DNA of 64,000 nt, from assembly GCF_013778455.1 (NCBI RefSeq), contig NZ_JACEHE010000036.1:1-64000 (forward strand), in the 5' to 3' direction. The stretch comes from Streptomyces himalayensis subsp. himalayensis (GTDB lineage Bacteria; Actinomycetota; Actinomycetes; Streptomycetales; Streptomycetaceae). Below are positions 33,207 through 42,078 of this stretch, in pieces. The position numbers were made by a program, and so were the translations under genes. The notes below the pieces were generated by a model. The model made no database searches and had not been told where the DNA came from. It saw nothing but the letters and a program-made list of their open reading frames with translations. Numbering within the stretch: position 1 is the first letter of the stretch; every line of letters begins with the position of its first letter.

Positions 33207-34352
33207 ATGGACGCACAACTCGCAGTCATCGGCCTGGGCAGCATCGGAAGCATGGCCATGTGGCAGGCCTCCCGGTTGTCCGACTCGGTAGTGGGCTTCG
33301 AGGCCGCCACCCCCGCCCACGGCCGCAGTGCCGTGGGCGGAGACACCCGCCTGTTCCGCATGATCTACCTCGGCAGGCCCGAGTACTACCCCATCATCGA
33401 ACGCTCCCGCGGCCTGTGGGCCGAGCTCGAAGCGGAAACCGGGCAGGACATCCTCACCACTACCGGGGGCCTGTCCATCGGGACCGCGAACGGCAGCTAC
33501 ATCAACAGCCTCCTCAAGGCGACACGCATCACCGGAGCCGAGCACCACGTCCTCAGCCGGGAGGACATGGCCGAACGCTACCCCCAGCACAACCTCCGCC
33601 CCGACGACTGCGCCGTCTACGACCCCCGCGCCGGCGTTCTGCGCACCGACCGCGCCGTCAGCGCCGCCGTCTCGGCGGCCCAGGCGAACGGCGCCACCGT
33701 CCTTCAGAACACACCCGTGGACAGCATCACCGAAACCGACCACGGCGTGGTCGTCGCCTCGGGCGACAGAACCTGGACGTTCGAGAAGGTCATCGTCGCC
33801 TCGGGCGGCTGGTCCCGAAGGCTCATGCCCGACCACCTCAAGGCCGTCACGGAAACCCATCGGATCGTCCTGACCTGGTTCATCGCCCAGGACGGCACGC
33901 AGTTCTCGCCGGAGAACTTCCCCGCCTTCAGCCGGTGGTACGAGGATCGCTCCATGTACGGCGCACCCGCCGTCGACGGCGTGACGGTCAAGGCATCGGT
34001 GGACGGACCGCTGGCCGGGCGCGTAAGGGCAACCCCCGACCCGGACGCCGTGCCCAGGGAACTCACCCGGGAAGAAATCGAAAAGGTCACCGAGATCGTC
34101 ACCGAATTCTTCCCCGGCCTGATCCCCACCATCGCGCGCTCCGACGCCTTCCCCGACCTCTTCACCGAGGACAGGCATCCCCTCCTCGGCTGGCTGGACG
34201 AGAACAGCAGGGTCTACTGCGCCACCGGATTCTCCGGAAAGGGCTTCAAGATGGCCACCGGCTACGGCCACATCGCCGCACACGAGGCGCTCGGCAAACA
34301 GACCATCGAAGGCCTGGACTTCGTGCGTCCGGACCGGTTCAAGACCAGGTAG
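33207..34352 (+). CDS. FAD-dependent oxidoreductase, SolA/sarcosine-oxidase-like, copy 2
   Basis: This 381-aa protein starts MDAQLAVIGLGSIGSMAMW at ATG 33207 after AAGGAAC. GGDTRLFRMIY and the C-terminal YCATGFSGKGFKMATGYG place it with monomeric sarcosine/N-methyl amino acid oxidases. A Cys in the segment before GFSGKGFK (YCATGF) is where the covalent flavin bond lies in this family. It is 20 bp downstream of the other oxidase and last in the HAD-RidA operon. It is paralogous to 10658-11797 at roughly one-third identity. Confidence 0.9.
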   Translation: MDAQLAVIGLGSIGSMAMWQASRLSDSVVGFEAATPAHGRSAVGGDTRLFRMIYLGRPEYYPIIERSRGLWAELEAETGQDILTTTGGLSIGTANGSYINSLLKATRITGAEHHVLSREDMAERYPQHNLRPDDCAVYDPRAGVLRTDRAVSAAVSAAQANGATVLQNTPVDSITETDHGVVVASGDRTWTFEKVIVASGGWSRRLMPDHLKAVTETHRIVLTWFIAQDGTQFSPENFPAFSRWYEDRSMYGAPAVDGVTVKASVDGPLAGRVRATPDPDAVPRELTREEIEKVTEIVTEFFPGLIPTIARSDAFPDLFTEDRHPLLGWLDENSRVYCATGFSGKGFKMATGYGHIAAHEALGKQTIEGLDFVRPDRFKTR

Positions 34353-34444
34353 CCCACCCACTTCCGCCGCCTCGGCGCAGTAGCGCCGCTATCGCCATTC
34401 GGCTGACGGTCGTTGCGGCACTCATCTCTTGATAATGCCGATTC

Positions 34445-34767
34445 AATAGGGAACTGCGCGACACCGGCCTCGCCCTCGAGCTCCCGCCGCAAGTCGTGGG
34501 CGAGATCGCCAAATCGTTCCCGCACCTGCCGGCGCGAGACATCCGCGCCGCCCTGGTCGAACTGCCGGAGCTGCGGCAACTTGCCGCCCGGGCGAAGGAG
34601 TTCGGGCCGCTGTGGGAGCTCGCCGAGGGCCTGGACGCGCTCCCCCGCGGCTACGCCATGCACCCCTGCGGAGTGATCCTGTCGAACGCGTCGCTACTGG
34701 ACCGGCTACCGGTACAGCCGACCCCGGCCGGCTACCCGATGGTGCAGGCCGACAAGGAAGACGTCGA
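34445..34767 (+). pseudogene. dnaE2-type polymerase fragment, left part, interrupted by insertion
   Basis: The frame reads LRDTGLALELPPQVVGEIAK, FPHLPARDIRAAL, LPRGYAMHPCGVIL, then YPMVQADKEDVD. This is a middle segment of the error-prone DNA polymerase III alpha subunit DnaE2/ImuC (about 1,100 aa when whole). It breaks at 34767 in CGTCGA and resumes at 39263 with VEDLGLLKLDVLGVRMQSA. The start of the gene is missing at about 34440, so the gene was already partial or has since lost its ends. Confidence 0.85.
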
Positions 34768-34779
34768 TTCTCTGGGGGT
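34768..34779 (+). repeat. left terminal inverted repeat of the Tn554-like element
   Basis: TTCTCTGGGGGT, perfectly inverted at 39251-39262. It directly follows the CGTCGA core in the dnaE2 sequence. Confidence 0.85.
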
Positions 34780-34910
34780 CGGAGCGGGTGCAGCGATGTC
34801 AGTCTCGTATCGATGCAGCTCAACGACTTGGTAGCTGAGCTTATGCATCACGACACCTGTGTTGCTAGCGCTTGATCGGGTGATTCGCCATTGACCTGAC
34901 GACGTGGTTC

Positions 34911-34941
34911 GGTTCTCGGCGGCCGTAGGCCGCCGAGAACC
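34911..34941 (-). terminator. hairpin terminator of tnpABC
   Basis: GGTTCTCGGCGGCC, loop GTA, GGCCGCCGAGAACC is a perfect 14-bp stem. It lies 43 bp beyond the tnpC stop on the minus strand and 130 bp inside the left end of the element, so it also insulates the element from the flanking gene. Confidence 0.75.
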
Positions 34942-34983
34942 GCGGTGCGGTGACCTGAACGCTGGGATCGACCCCTGTGCTGA

Positions 34984-35502
34984 TCAAAGCCGGTGGTTCA
35001 GGGCCCGGGTCAACTCCCGGTTTGCTGCCCGCGCTGCTTCCAGCTCTTCGGTCCGCTCTTCGAGTTCGCCTTGCTTTGCAGCAACCTCTTGCTCGAGGAG
35101 TGCGATGCGACGTTGGAGTTGGTCGATGTCGGCGGGTGCGCCAAGACCAGATTCGGCCCAGACGGCGTCACCGAGCTGGGAGGACAGACGATTCTCCAGC
35201 TGACGGACTCGTGCGGTGAGACGCTTGTTGCGTTCCAGAGCGTTCGTAAGGTCGGCTTGCAGCGAGGCCCGGCTGACCGCGGTGACCCGGCCTTCTTCGA
35301 CAGGGGTGTTGGCGGCAGCATGAACTCGTTCGAGCAGGTCGCGGTGGCGATAGAGGAACGTGCGATCAACACGTGCGGCTCTGGCGAGACCGGAGACGGT
35401 GATATCCCCGCCGCTCTTGGCCGCCGCGTCGATCGCTTTCAGGACTCGTTCGCGACGGCGGGCCGAGTCGGCGCGTTTGCCCTCGATCATGGAGTTCGTC
35501 AA
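34984..35502 (-). CDS. tnpC: DUF6262/TnpC-like accessory protein of the Tn554-like element
   Basis: This 172-aa protein has an N-terminal helix-turn-helix-like part (ITVSGLARAARVDRTFLYRH, about residues 35-54) followed by a long coiled coil (QLENRLSSQLG, IALLEQEVAAKQGELEERTE). Tn554 TnpC is smaller and affects orientation and efficiency of transposition. DUF6262 proteins occupy the same place in actinobacterial versions. The start overlaps the tnpB stop by 4 bp. Confidence 0.8.
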   Translation of the reverse strand: MTNSMIEGKRADSARRRERVLKAIDAAAKSGGDITVSGLARAARVDRTFLYRHRDLLERVHAAANTPVEEGRVTAVSRASLQADLTNALERNKRLTARVRQLENRLSSQLGDAVWAESGLGAPADIDQLQRRIALLEQEVAAKQGELEERTEELEAARAANRELTRALNHRL

Positions 35503-37976
35503 TTTGCGGGCCTTTCGGGGCGAAGGTCCAGGTTTGGTCTGACCTGGGGCAGGCCGAGCGAGACGACGCGGCGGGTGCGACGAACCACGGTGACGGCTTC
35601 CTTGATCTGGATTCGGTCCTCCTCGGTGAGGTCCCCGAGGTCATCCCGGACGCGTTTGACCAGGCGCCGGACTCGGGCGATCTCCTCGTCGGAGGGCATG
35701 GCCTCGGCCTTCGCCCACGAATCGGCGGCGAATGCGGCGAGGCGTTCGCGTCCGCGCAGGAGGTCGGCGAGGTATGCCTCCAGGTCGGGGAGGTAGGAGA
35801 CGTCCGTGCGGAAGTGATCGCAGCCGACGCAGCGGAATCGGACGGGACAGTCGTGTCCGCCTGCTTGGACGTTGGCGGGTTCGGTGCAAAGCCCGTAGGG
35901 GACCTGGACCTCGCCGATGGCCCGGCGGGCGTGCTCGGAGTCGAGCAGGGCCTGGGCCTTGCGCCAGACCCGGTTGCCGTTCCGGTCGAACTGCATTGCG
36001 GTGACCCGCTCGACGGCCTCGCGCTTCCGGGCCTCACCGACCCGGTAGTACTGCTGAGTGGTCATCAGTTGACGATGGTCCATCAGAGACTGCAAGGCGT
36101 CTGGGGCGACGCCGGCATCTGCATGCCGCTGGGCGTAAGTGTGCCGGTAGGCGTAGGGGAAGATCTTCGCCTTGTCGAACGGCAGCATCTTGGTGACCTG
36201 GTGCCCGGCGACGGTGACCCTCGTCGGGACGAGGAACTCCGGCAAGGACTCCACCCAGGCCCGGTGACGGGTAGCGAGCCAGTCGGGGCTGATCGGCTTG
36301 GTGCCCGTCGCGTTGGTCAAGACGGTGGGTAGCAGCTTGAGCGAACTCGTCGGGGTGTTGGGAAACCGTGCCCGCACCCGTTCCTGCTGGGCAATGATCA
36401 AAGCGCCGGTCTCCCCGCCGATCGGCAGACGCCGGGCCTTCCGGGCCGATTTGTGGTTGTCGTAGACCAGCGTGAGTTTGCCGTCCTCGTCCCGTTCCAG
36501 GCAGTCGTAGGGCAGCTTGCAGATCTCCGCCGGCCGACGCCCGGTGTCCATGATCAGTTCACTTGCGGTGCGGATCTCGGGACTGCCCGTGGACTCAAGA
36601 CGATCGAGGTGCTGACAGAGCTGAGTCATCACCTCGTCCGGCAGGTCGCGGCCGGCTTCGTTGTCTTCCGGGTCGTCAGGGACGTCCTCGGGGTGCAGGC
36701 TGAAGGTCTCGCAGAGTCCGTGCAGCGGTTGCCCGGCTTTCGTTAGGCCGAGGGTGCGCATCCTGCCCAAGATCCGCCTGACGTAGCGGACCGCGTTCAC
36801 GTGCTTGTGAGCACCCAATTCGCCCTGTTCCTTGAGGAACAGCAGGCGGTTGAGGAAGATGCTCACGTCGTTGCGGGCAACAGCACGAATGTCGTCGCCG
36901 TGATCCGGCCGGTTCAAGCGCAGGCTGTCGGAGAGCAGGGCGATGGAGTTGAGGTGTGACTGGACGGTCGTGCGGGCGTTTGAGCCGCGTCGCTGCGGGA
37001 TGTCGTCCAGTGCCCAGGATTTCGCGGCTTCACGCAGCCACGGCTGTGTGATCTTGTCGAAGTAGAACTGCCCGTCCAGGCCGAACGCGTAGCCCGACCA
37101 GATGTCCTTGTGCCGCTCGGTCTCCGGGGTCAGGCCGAAGCGGTTGAGGTGCTTGAGGATGCCGGTGGCAGTGCTCCTCACGTCGTGATTGAGCTGGTCC
37201 AGGTCGAGATCGTTGAGCGTGGCGACCAGCTGCGAGCGGGCCTTGTCGCAGAACGGCCGCAGGATGTAGTCCTTCTGCATCACCCCCTCGCGGACGCGCT
37301 CCTGAAGGCCGTAGAGGATCTCGTTCACCACCCGATCGGGCAGGCCGCGAAGACTGATCACTCCGTTCTGAGAGATCGCGTTCTGCGTCTTGCGCCAGTG
37401 CTCCTCGTCGATCGGCATTCCCTTGCGGATGTGGGCCGAGCGACGCTGGGCGTGAGGGTGGCAGAGGCCGGTCGGGCCCTGCTGCTGGCGATAGCAGGCC
37501 GCAACTTCGCATGGACCGAGCGCCTCCAACGGGACGACGTCGGGATGCCGTACGAACTCCTCGATCGGGATCTTGTAGATCCTCTGCTGCTGCTGGAGGT
37601 GTCTGACGCAGAGTGGACGGTTCCGGCCCGCTCCCGGCCGAGCGCACCGGGGAACGTCGCAGCTGATTTCGCCGATGGCCCGCCACAAGCGCTTCGCCGT
37701 CGCGGCGAACTCCTCGATGCTCTGGCCGCTCGCCTTCCACCGAATGTTGCAGCCGACGCAAAGCCCCTGCTGGTAGGCGTAATAGACCATCTTGTCGCAG
37801 CCCTCGACCAGGCAGTCAGGCGCACTGAACTGAGGGTGATCACGTGGCGTGAACAGCAGCCGGACCTGCGGATCCCACTGCATGAGCTTCAGGAAGTCGG
37901 AGCTGATGGCCTTCTGCAGAGGGTCGTCGCTCTCCTGCATCGGAGGGACGGGAAGGACAGCGTGGCGAAGGCTCAC
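35499..37976 (-). CDS. tnpB: large tyrosine recombinase of the Tn554-like element (TnpB-like)
   Basis: This 825-aa protein has an N-terminal cysteine-bearing region (CLVEGCDKMVYY, CVGCNIRW, CDVPRCARPGAGRNRPLCVRH) that looks zinc-binding. Its C-terminal catalytic domain has Arg in DTGRRPAEICKL, a Lys region NHKSARKARRLPI, AYRHTYAQRHADAG with the second Arg, and Tyr in TTQQYYRVGE. The His of the usual H-x-x-R box is Tyr here. A last Cys cluster (CPVRFRCVGCDHF) follows. It is larger than Tn554 TnpB (about 630 aa). It overlaps tnpA and tnpC by 4 bp each. Confidence 0.88.
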   Translation of the reverse strand: MSLRHAVLPVPPMQESDDPLQKAISSDFLKLMQWDPQVRLLFTPRDHPQFSAPDCLVEGCDKMVYYAYQQGLCVGCNIRWKASGQSIEEFAATAKRLWRAIGEISCDVPRCARPGAGRNRPLCVRHLQQQQRIYKIPIEEFVRHPDVVPLEALGPCEVAACYRQQQGPTGLCHPHAQRRSAHIRKGMPIDEEHWRKTQNAISQNGVISLRGLPDRVVNEILYGLQERVREGVMQKDYILRPFCDKARSQLVATLNDLDLDQLNHDVRSTATGILKHLNRFGLTPETERHKDIWSGYAFGLDGQFYFDKITQPWLREAAKSWALDDIPQRRGSNARTTVQSHLNSIALLSDSLRLNRPDHGDDIRAVARNDVSIFLNRLLFLKEQGELGAHKHVNAVRYVRRILGRMRTLGLTKAGQPLHGLCETFSLHPEDVPDDPEDNEAGRDLPDEVMTQLCQHLDRLESTGSPEIRTASELIMDTGRRPAEICKLPYDCLERDEDGKLTLVYDNHKSARKARRLPIGGETGALIIAQQERVRARFPNTPTSSLKLLPTVLTNATGTKPISPDWLATRHRAWVESLPEFLVPTRVTVAGHQVTKMLPFDKAKIFPYAYRHTYAQRHADAGVAPDALQSLMDHRQLMTTQQYYRVGEARKREAVERVTAMQFDRNGNRVWRKAQALLDSEHARRAIGEVQVPYGLCTEPANVQAGGHDCPVRFRCVGCDHFRTDVSYLPDLEAYLADLLRGRERLAAFAADSWAKAEAMPSDEEIARVRRLVKRVRDDLGDLTEEDRIQIKEAVTVVRRTRRVVSLGLPQVRPNLDLRPERPAN

Positions 37977-39151
37977 TGCTCGCCCCCGAACTGCAGACGG
38001 GGCGATGGAACCCGCTCGATGGCTTCCCGCAAGCGGGTGCGGCTGGGATGCAGATAGGGCCTGGGTGAGTTCGGGTTCTTCTGGCCGAGCAGGACCTGGA
38101 TCTCATCCAGGCGACCGCCGGCATCCGCAACATTGCTGGCCATCGCGTGGCGACACATCCGCGGCGTGATCATCCGACCCAGCCCTGCTCTGCGGGACAA
38201 CGACTCGCAGAGCTCGCCGATCGCGTCCGTCGTCACCGGCCTGCCGTAGGGCGGCCGGAAGAGGTTGACCAGCAGGAAGTCGCTGTCGCAGGAGGGCAGT
38301 TGCTCATGACGTTCCAGCGCGTACTGGTCGAAAGCCTGAACCACCAGGAAGTCCACCGGCATCGCCCATGCCTGCTTCGACTTCGACCAGGCACCGTTCT
38401 CGTTCTGCCGCCGGATGACGTGGACGTGGGCGCCCTCGATGTCACAGCCCAACGGGCTGGAGTCCATCAGCAGGTGCAGGTCGCTGCGACGCAGGCCCGC
38501 GGCCTGCCCCGGGCGCAAACCGACACGTGAAAGAAGCAGCAGCGTCAACCGATCCCGCGCCGAGCGGCAAGCCAGGAACATCGCCACGACCTCCTCGTCG
38601 CTGGCGCGATCGATGTCCGTCTCCGGCTCCTGGACCCGGTGGCGAGCACGCAGCCGCAGCCGCATGCCACCACTCTCGCCTTGGGCCACCTCGGGCAGAT
38701 CGCGGGTGTCGCCGACCTCGTAGATCTGTTCCAGCACCTCGGCCTGCACCATCTTGTTCGCCATGGCGTAGAGCAGGAACATCCGCACCGCAGTGAGCAC
38801 CTTGTTCACGCGGAGCTCTCCTCGGACGGGCTTCGCTCCCGGACCTGGGACGACAACAGGGGCGTTGCTGCCACGACCTGGCGTCCACTTCAACCAGAGC
38901 ATGAACAACCCCATCTCTTGGGCCGCAGTCCTCCAGTCTCTCCTTGTCGCTGTGCACCAGCGGAAAAACAACCCAACTCCCTCGGCGTACGCCTTGGTTG
39001 TCGACTCCGCTCGTCCCCTCGCCAACCGGATCTCTCGCAGGAACCGATCGGCCTCCTTGACCACCTCGAAGTTCTCGTCGACCACAGTCCAGTACCGCGT
39101 ACCCGAAGGCAACAGCACACGAAATGCCCGCACTTGCACGTAAGCCTCCAC
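37973..39151 (-). CDS. tnpA: tyrosine recombinase of the Tn554-like element (TnpA-like)
   Basis: This 392-aa integrase has a SAM-like core-binding domain (KAYAEGVGLFFRWC, about residues 55-68) and a catalytic domain with Arg in GLRPGQAAGLRRSDL, PRMCRHAMASNVADAGG and a Tyr in SPRPYLHPS. Where most family members have H-x-x-R and LGH, it has R-x-x-R (RMCR) and LGQ, so two catalytic positions differ. GTG 39151 is the start, 111 bp from the right end of the element. It is the promoter-proximal gene of tnpABC. Either the variants are tolerated or the protein is impaired. Confidence 0.88.
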   Translation of the reverse strand: MEAYVQVRAFRVLLPSGTRYWTVVDENFEVVKEADRFLREIRLARGRAESTTKAYAEGVGLFFRWCTATRRDWRTAAQEMGLFMLWLKWTPGRGSNAPVVVPGPGAKPVRGELRVNKVLTAVRMFLLYAMANKMVQAEVLEQIYEVGDTRDLPEVAQGESGGMRLRLRARHRVQEPETDIDRASDEEVVAMFLACRSARDRLTLLLLSRVGLRPGQAAGLRRSDLHLLMDSSPLGCDIEGAHVHVIRRQNENGAWSKSKQAWAMPVDFLVVQAFDQYALERHEQLPSCDSDFLLVNLFRPPYGRPVTTDAIGELCESLSRRAGLGRMITPRMCRHAMASNVADAGGRLDEIQVLLGQKNPNSPRPYLHPSRTRLREAIERVPSPRLQFGGEQ

Positions 39152-39250
39152 TGCTAGATCGCAACAATCCGCCGCAGAGCCACACCCCCTGAGACCCGTT
39201 GCAACAGCCCCAACGAGCGGGGCTATGCCACGTCACACCACGACCTATGA

Positions 39251-39262
39251 ACCCCCAGAGAA
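39251..39262 (-). repeat. right terminal inverted repeat of the Tn554-like element
   Basis: ACCCCCAGAGAA, the complement of 34768-34779, directly before the second CGTCGA core. The match continues imperfectly inward by two bases. Confidence 0.85.
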
Positions 39263-39440
39263 CGTCGAGGACCTCGGCCTGCTCAAGCTGGATGTGCTGG
39301 GGGTGCGGATGCAGTCGGCGATGGCGCACGCCGTCGCCGAGCTGCGGCGCACCACCGGCCGTCAGCTCGATCTCGACAATCCCGACCACGTCGACCTCAA
39401 CGACCGGCTCGCTTTCGCGATGATCCAGGCCTCGGACTCG
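39263..39440 (+). pseudogene. dnaE2-type polymerase fragment, right part
   Basis: The frame reads VEDLGLLKLDVLGVRMQSAM, AVAELRRTTGRQLDLD and LNDRLAFAMIQASD, continuing directly from the piece ending at 34767. Homology stops at about 39435, where it is joined to a membrane-protein fragment. The catalytic aspartates of the polymerase domain further on are missing. Confidence 0.85.
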
Positions 39441-39445
39441 TCGCC

Positions 39446-39691
39446 ATGGTCGTACTCGGCTGGCTGCTGCTGCGCTGGTCGCGCCGCCAGGGCTGGGGCC
39501 CTCGGCACGTACTGGCCGCCGCGGGCAGTGCCCTCGTCGTCCGCGCCGGGCTGTCCTTCCTGGTCGAACCGCTCGGCGACATCGATGGCACGGTAAAGTA
39601 CGCGGTCAACGCCGCGACGCTCGGTGGTGTCGCCGCACTTCTCCTCATGGCCGCCCACCGACTGCGTCGACAGGAGCCGAGCGCATGCTGA
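39446..39691 (+). pseudogene. C-terminal piece of a small membrane protein
   Basis: This 81-residue frame has two hydrophobic segments, VVLGWLLLRW and YAVNAATLGGVAALLLMAAH, and the central LSFLVEPLGDIDGTVKYAV. Its in-frame upstream codons (LGLVAM) run into the dnaE2 remnant, so the N-terminus has probably been cut off at about 39436. The stop overlaps the next gene's start by 7 bp, a sign they were once an operon. No family was recognised. Confidence 0.5.
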
Positions 39692-40653
39692 CCGTCCGCG
39701 GCATCTCCTACCTGGTCGGCGAGGCGAGCACCGATGACGTGCGGCGGGACCTGGAGGTCATCGCCCGGGATCTGCACTGCACCACGGTGATGCTCATCGG
39801 GGAGGGGAAGCGGTTGATCGATGCCGCCCGCACCGCCCTCGAGACCGGTCTCGGCGTCTACATTCGGCCCAACGTTCCCGAGCTGTCTCAGCCGAAGCTG
39901 CTGGAGCACCTGGACGCCGTCGCCGAGGCGGCCGAAGAACTTCGCCGGGAACACCCGGACCGCGTGACGCTCCTGGTCGGCAGCGAGTTCTCCCACACCG
40001 TGCCCGGCATCGTCCCCGGACCTCGGTCGTTCCTGCGCTTGAAGCTCATTGTGCGTTTCCACCGCGTGCTGCGGCGCAGGATCGACAGGCGGCTCCACCG
40101 GCTGCTCACCACCGCCGTGACCACCGCGCGGCGCCGCTTTGGCGGGCCAATCACCTACTCCGCGGCCGGGTGGGAACACGTCGACTGGTCGCTGTTCGAC
40201 CTGGTCGGCGTCAGCTTCTACCGCTCTGGCCGCAACCACACCACCTACGCAGACCGCCTGCGCACCCTGGTTCGCGACCACGACAAGCCCGTCGTCATCA
40301 CCGAGTTCGGGTGCGGTGCCTTCACCGGAGCCGACCAGCGGGGAGCTGGTTCCTTCTGGATCGTCAACTGGTTTTCCACACCCCCGCGCATCCGCGGCGA
40401 CCACCCCCGCGACGAGGCCGTCCAGGCACGTTACCTCGGTGAACTCATCGACCAGTACGACGCGGAGGGCGTACACGGATGCTTCGTGTTCACCTTCGCC
40501 ATGCCCGACTTCCCGCATCACGACGATCCTCGTCTCGACCTCGACAAGGCCGGCTTCGGGGTCGTGGCGGTGACCGACGACGGTGCGTGCAGCCCCAAGG
40601 AGGCGTTCCACGAGGTCGCGCGGCGCTACGGCGACATCGCCGTGGAGGAATGA
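39685..40653 (+). CDS. glycosidase-like TIM-barrel protein (GH clan A type)
   Basis: This 322-aa protein has features of clan A glycoside hydrolases. LLVGSEFS has a Glu at the acid/base position and PVVITEFGCGAF a Glu at the nucleophile position, with WEHVDWSLFDLVGVSFYR between. No signal peptide is visible, so it is probably cytoplasmic. Related actinobacterial proteins are, to my memory, sometimes labelled abortive-infection proteins without clear evidence. The substrate is unknown. It overlaps the preceding membrane fragment by 7 bp. Confidence 0.6.
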   Translation: MLTVRGISYLVGEASTDDVRRDLEVIARDLHCTTVMLIGEGKRLIDAARTALETGLGVYIRPNVPELSQPKLLEHLDAVAEAAEELRREHPDRVTLLVGSEFSHTVPGIVPGPRSFLRLKLIVRFHRVLRRRIDRRLHRLLTTAVTTARRRFGGPITYSAAGWEHVDWSLFDLVGVSFYRSGRNHTTYADRLRTLVRDHDKPVVITEFGCGAFTGADQRGAGSFWIVNWFSTPPRIRGDHPRDEAVQARYLGELIDQYDAEGVHGCFVFTFAMPDFPHHDDPRLDLDKAGFGVVAVTDDGACSPKEAFHEVARRYGDIAVEE

Positions 40654-41069
40654 ACCGAGTGAGATGAGCGACCAGGCATCCACCACCGCCCCCCGAATGA
40701 GCCACGCACCTCAAACCAGCGACGCGGATCCAAGACCAACCTCGCAAGGCATCTGGAGAACCAGCGTTGCTACTTCTCATCGTCATTCTGGGGTCCCTGT
40801 GATCGCTAAGTGCTACCCAAAACCGTCGACAAACGCTGCACTCTCCCACTGACAGAGCCATCTGATGGACCTTCTGGCCCGGTGGGCCCCTGCGATGCAG
40901 AGTGCAGCCATTGTTCGGCCTGCTGGGTGACCTGAACGAAGTTGCTGACCGCGGCTCGTTCGCGCAGCTCGTCGCGGACGCGCTGCGGCCCACCGCGCGG
41001 TGATGGCCGTCCGCCGTCGCTGCCAGTGATGGACACCCCCAGCGGGCCATGTCAGCGCTGCTGACGAGG

Positions 41070-41101
41070 GTGCCCCAACCAGAGCGCTCGAGCTGGGGCA
41101 C
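41070..41101. terminator. hairpin in the gap after the TIM-barrel gene
   Basis: GTGCCCCA and TGGGGCAC are perfect arms 16 bp apart, with GCTCGAGC inside. It lies in a 570-bp gap (40654-41222) that shows no recognisable gene. A minus-strand frame with VRDELRERAAVSNFVQVTQQ at about 40880-40990 is not identified. Confidence 0.4.
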
Positions 41102-41222
41102 ATCAGTATCCAGCGAGTTCGTTCCAAACGCATTGGTGCGAGCGATTACGGCTCCTCTATCTGGCCGACTGCCGCTGTCAGCGCCGCTCCGTACCGTGGA
41201 AAGACTGCGCGGCTGGCAACCG

Positions 41223-42078
41223 ATGCGACCGGGCAGTGTTCATGCACGCGGGGACCGTCTGAGCTACGACCCGAGCGAGCTCGGCGAGAAGGTCGACAGT
41301 GTTGAAAGGGACCTTCCCAGCGGCATCGACGACGGGCGGCGGCTGCTGAAGCAGCTGGCCACCCGCGTGGAGTGGCTGGAGCGGCACGTCCGCAAAGCTC
41401 CCGACACCGAGACCGTCGACTTCGACGACGACAGTGCAGAGACCCGCCGCCTGGTCCGCGCCGTCGAACTTGGCCTGAACGCAGAGGCGAGCCTTCTGTC
41501 CGTCGTGCGGCACCAGGGACTGGAGGCGGTCATCCGCCGGCACCAGACCGCTGTTCAGCAGCGGGACACTCATTGCCAGGCCGTACTCGCGGCCACAGAG
41601 ACCCTCGCCGCCACACTCCCCCAGCAGAAACAGCACAGCCAGGCCGCCGCCGCCTTCAAGGACGCAGTCCCCAAGGCGCGCCAGGCCATCAAGAGTCTGC
41701 CGAAGCTGGCGGCGGATGCAGCCAAAGCCCGTGAGGAGCTCGCGGAGGACGACGCCAACCGCAGTGAGCAGGGCCGTGTCATCGAGGCCGGGCAGAAGGC
41801 CGCGCGGCGGCTGCGGGGTCAGATGCGCAGCCGCTCGTCCGATGCTCTCAACAGTCAGGTGATGCTGCCCACCTGGTTCATCACGGTCCTCGGTCCGCTC
41901 CCGCCGGCGAAGGACACTGACGGCTGGATGGAGACCGCCACCGACGTGCTGGTGTACCGGGCGACGTACCAGGTCGCCGACCCAATCGTCGCCCTCGCGT
42001 CGCCACCCGACCGGTCCGGCACACGCCGCGCCGCGCGGTACGAGCGCCTCACCCGAATTGCGCCGCTGGGACCAGTAG
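41223..42078 (+). pseudogene. C-terminal remnant of a coiled-coil conjugation/relaxase-type protein
   Basis: From ATG 41223 about 270 residues of charged helical sequence (GEKVDSVERDLPSGID, LAADAAKAREELAEDDANRS) lead to QVMLPTWFITVLGPLPPAKD and TATDVLVYRATYQVADPIVAL. That last block resembles the ends of large actinobacterial MobF/TraA-like relaxases and associated ATPases. Near 42045 the frame shifts; the natural end ASPELRRWDQ then stops at 42078. The helicase and relaxase domains are absent. Assignment is from memory of the C-terminal motif only. Confidence 0.4.

Larger units (their letters stand above)
34768..39262. mobile_element. Tn554-like element with tnpABC, no cargo
   Basis: The element is 4,495 bp. 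Its ends are TTCTCTGGGGGT (34768-34779) and the exact complement ACCCCCAGAGAA (39251-39262), and CGTCGA lies immediately outside each end (34762-34767 and 39263-39268). Removing it joins the two dnaE2-like pieces in frame (DKEDV + EDLGLLK). It carries only three coupled minus-strand genes, the order and sizes of which match tnpA, tnpB and tnpC of Tn554, and a terminator. Tn554 also has short core sequences at its junctions. No resistance or other passenger gene is present. Confidence 0.88.

Noticed and set aside
34768..39262. Prophage or integrative conjugative element
   Set aside because: There are only three recombination genes, no structural, replication or transfer genes, and no tRNA target. 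Ends and gene order fit a Tn554-like transposon better.
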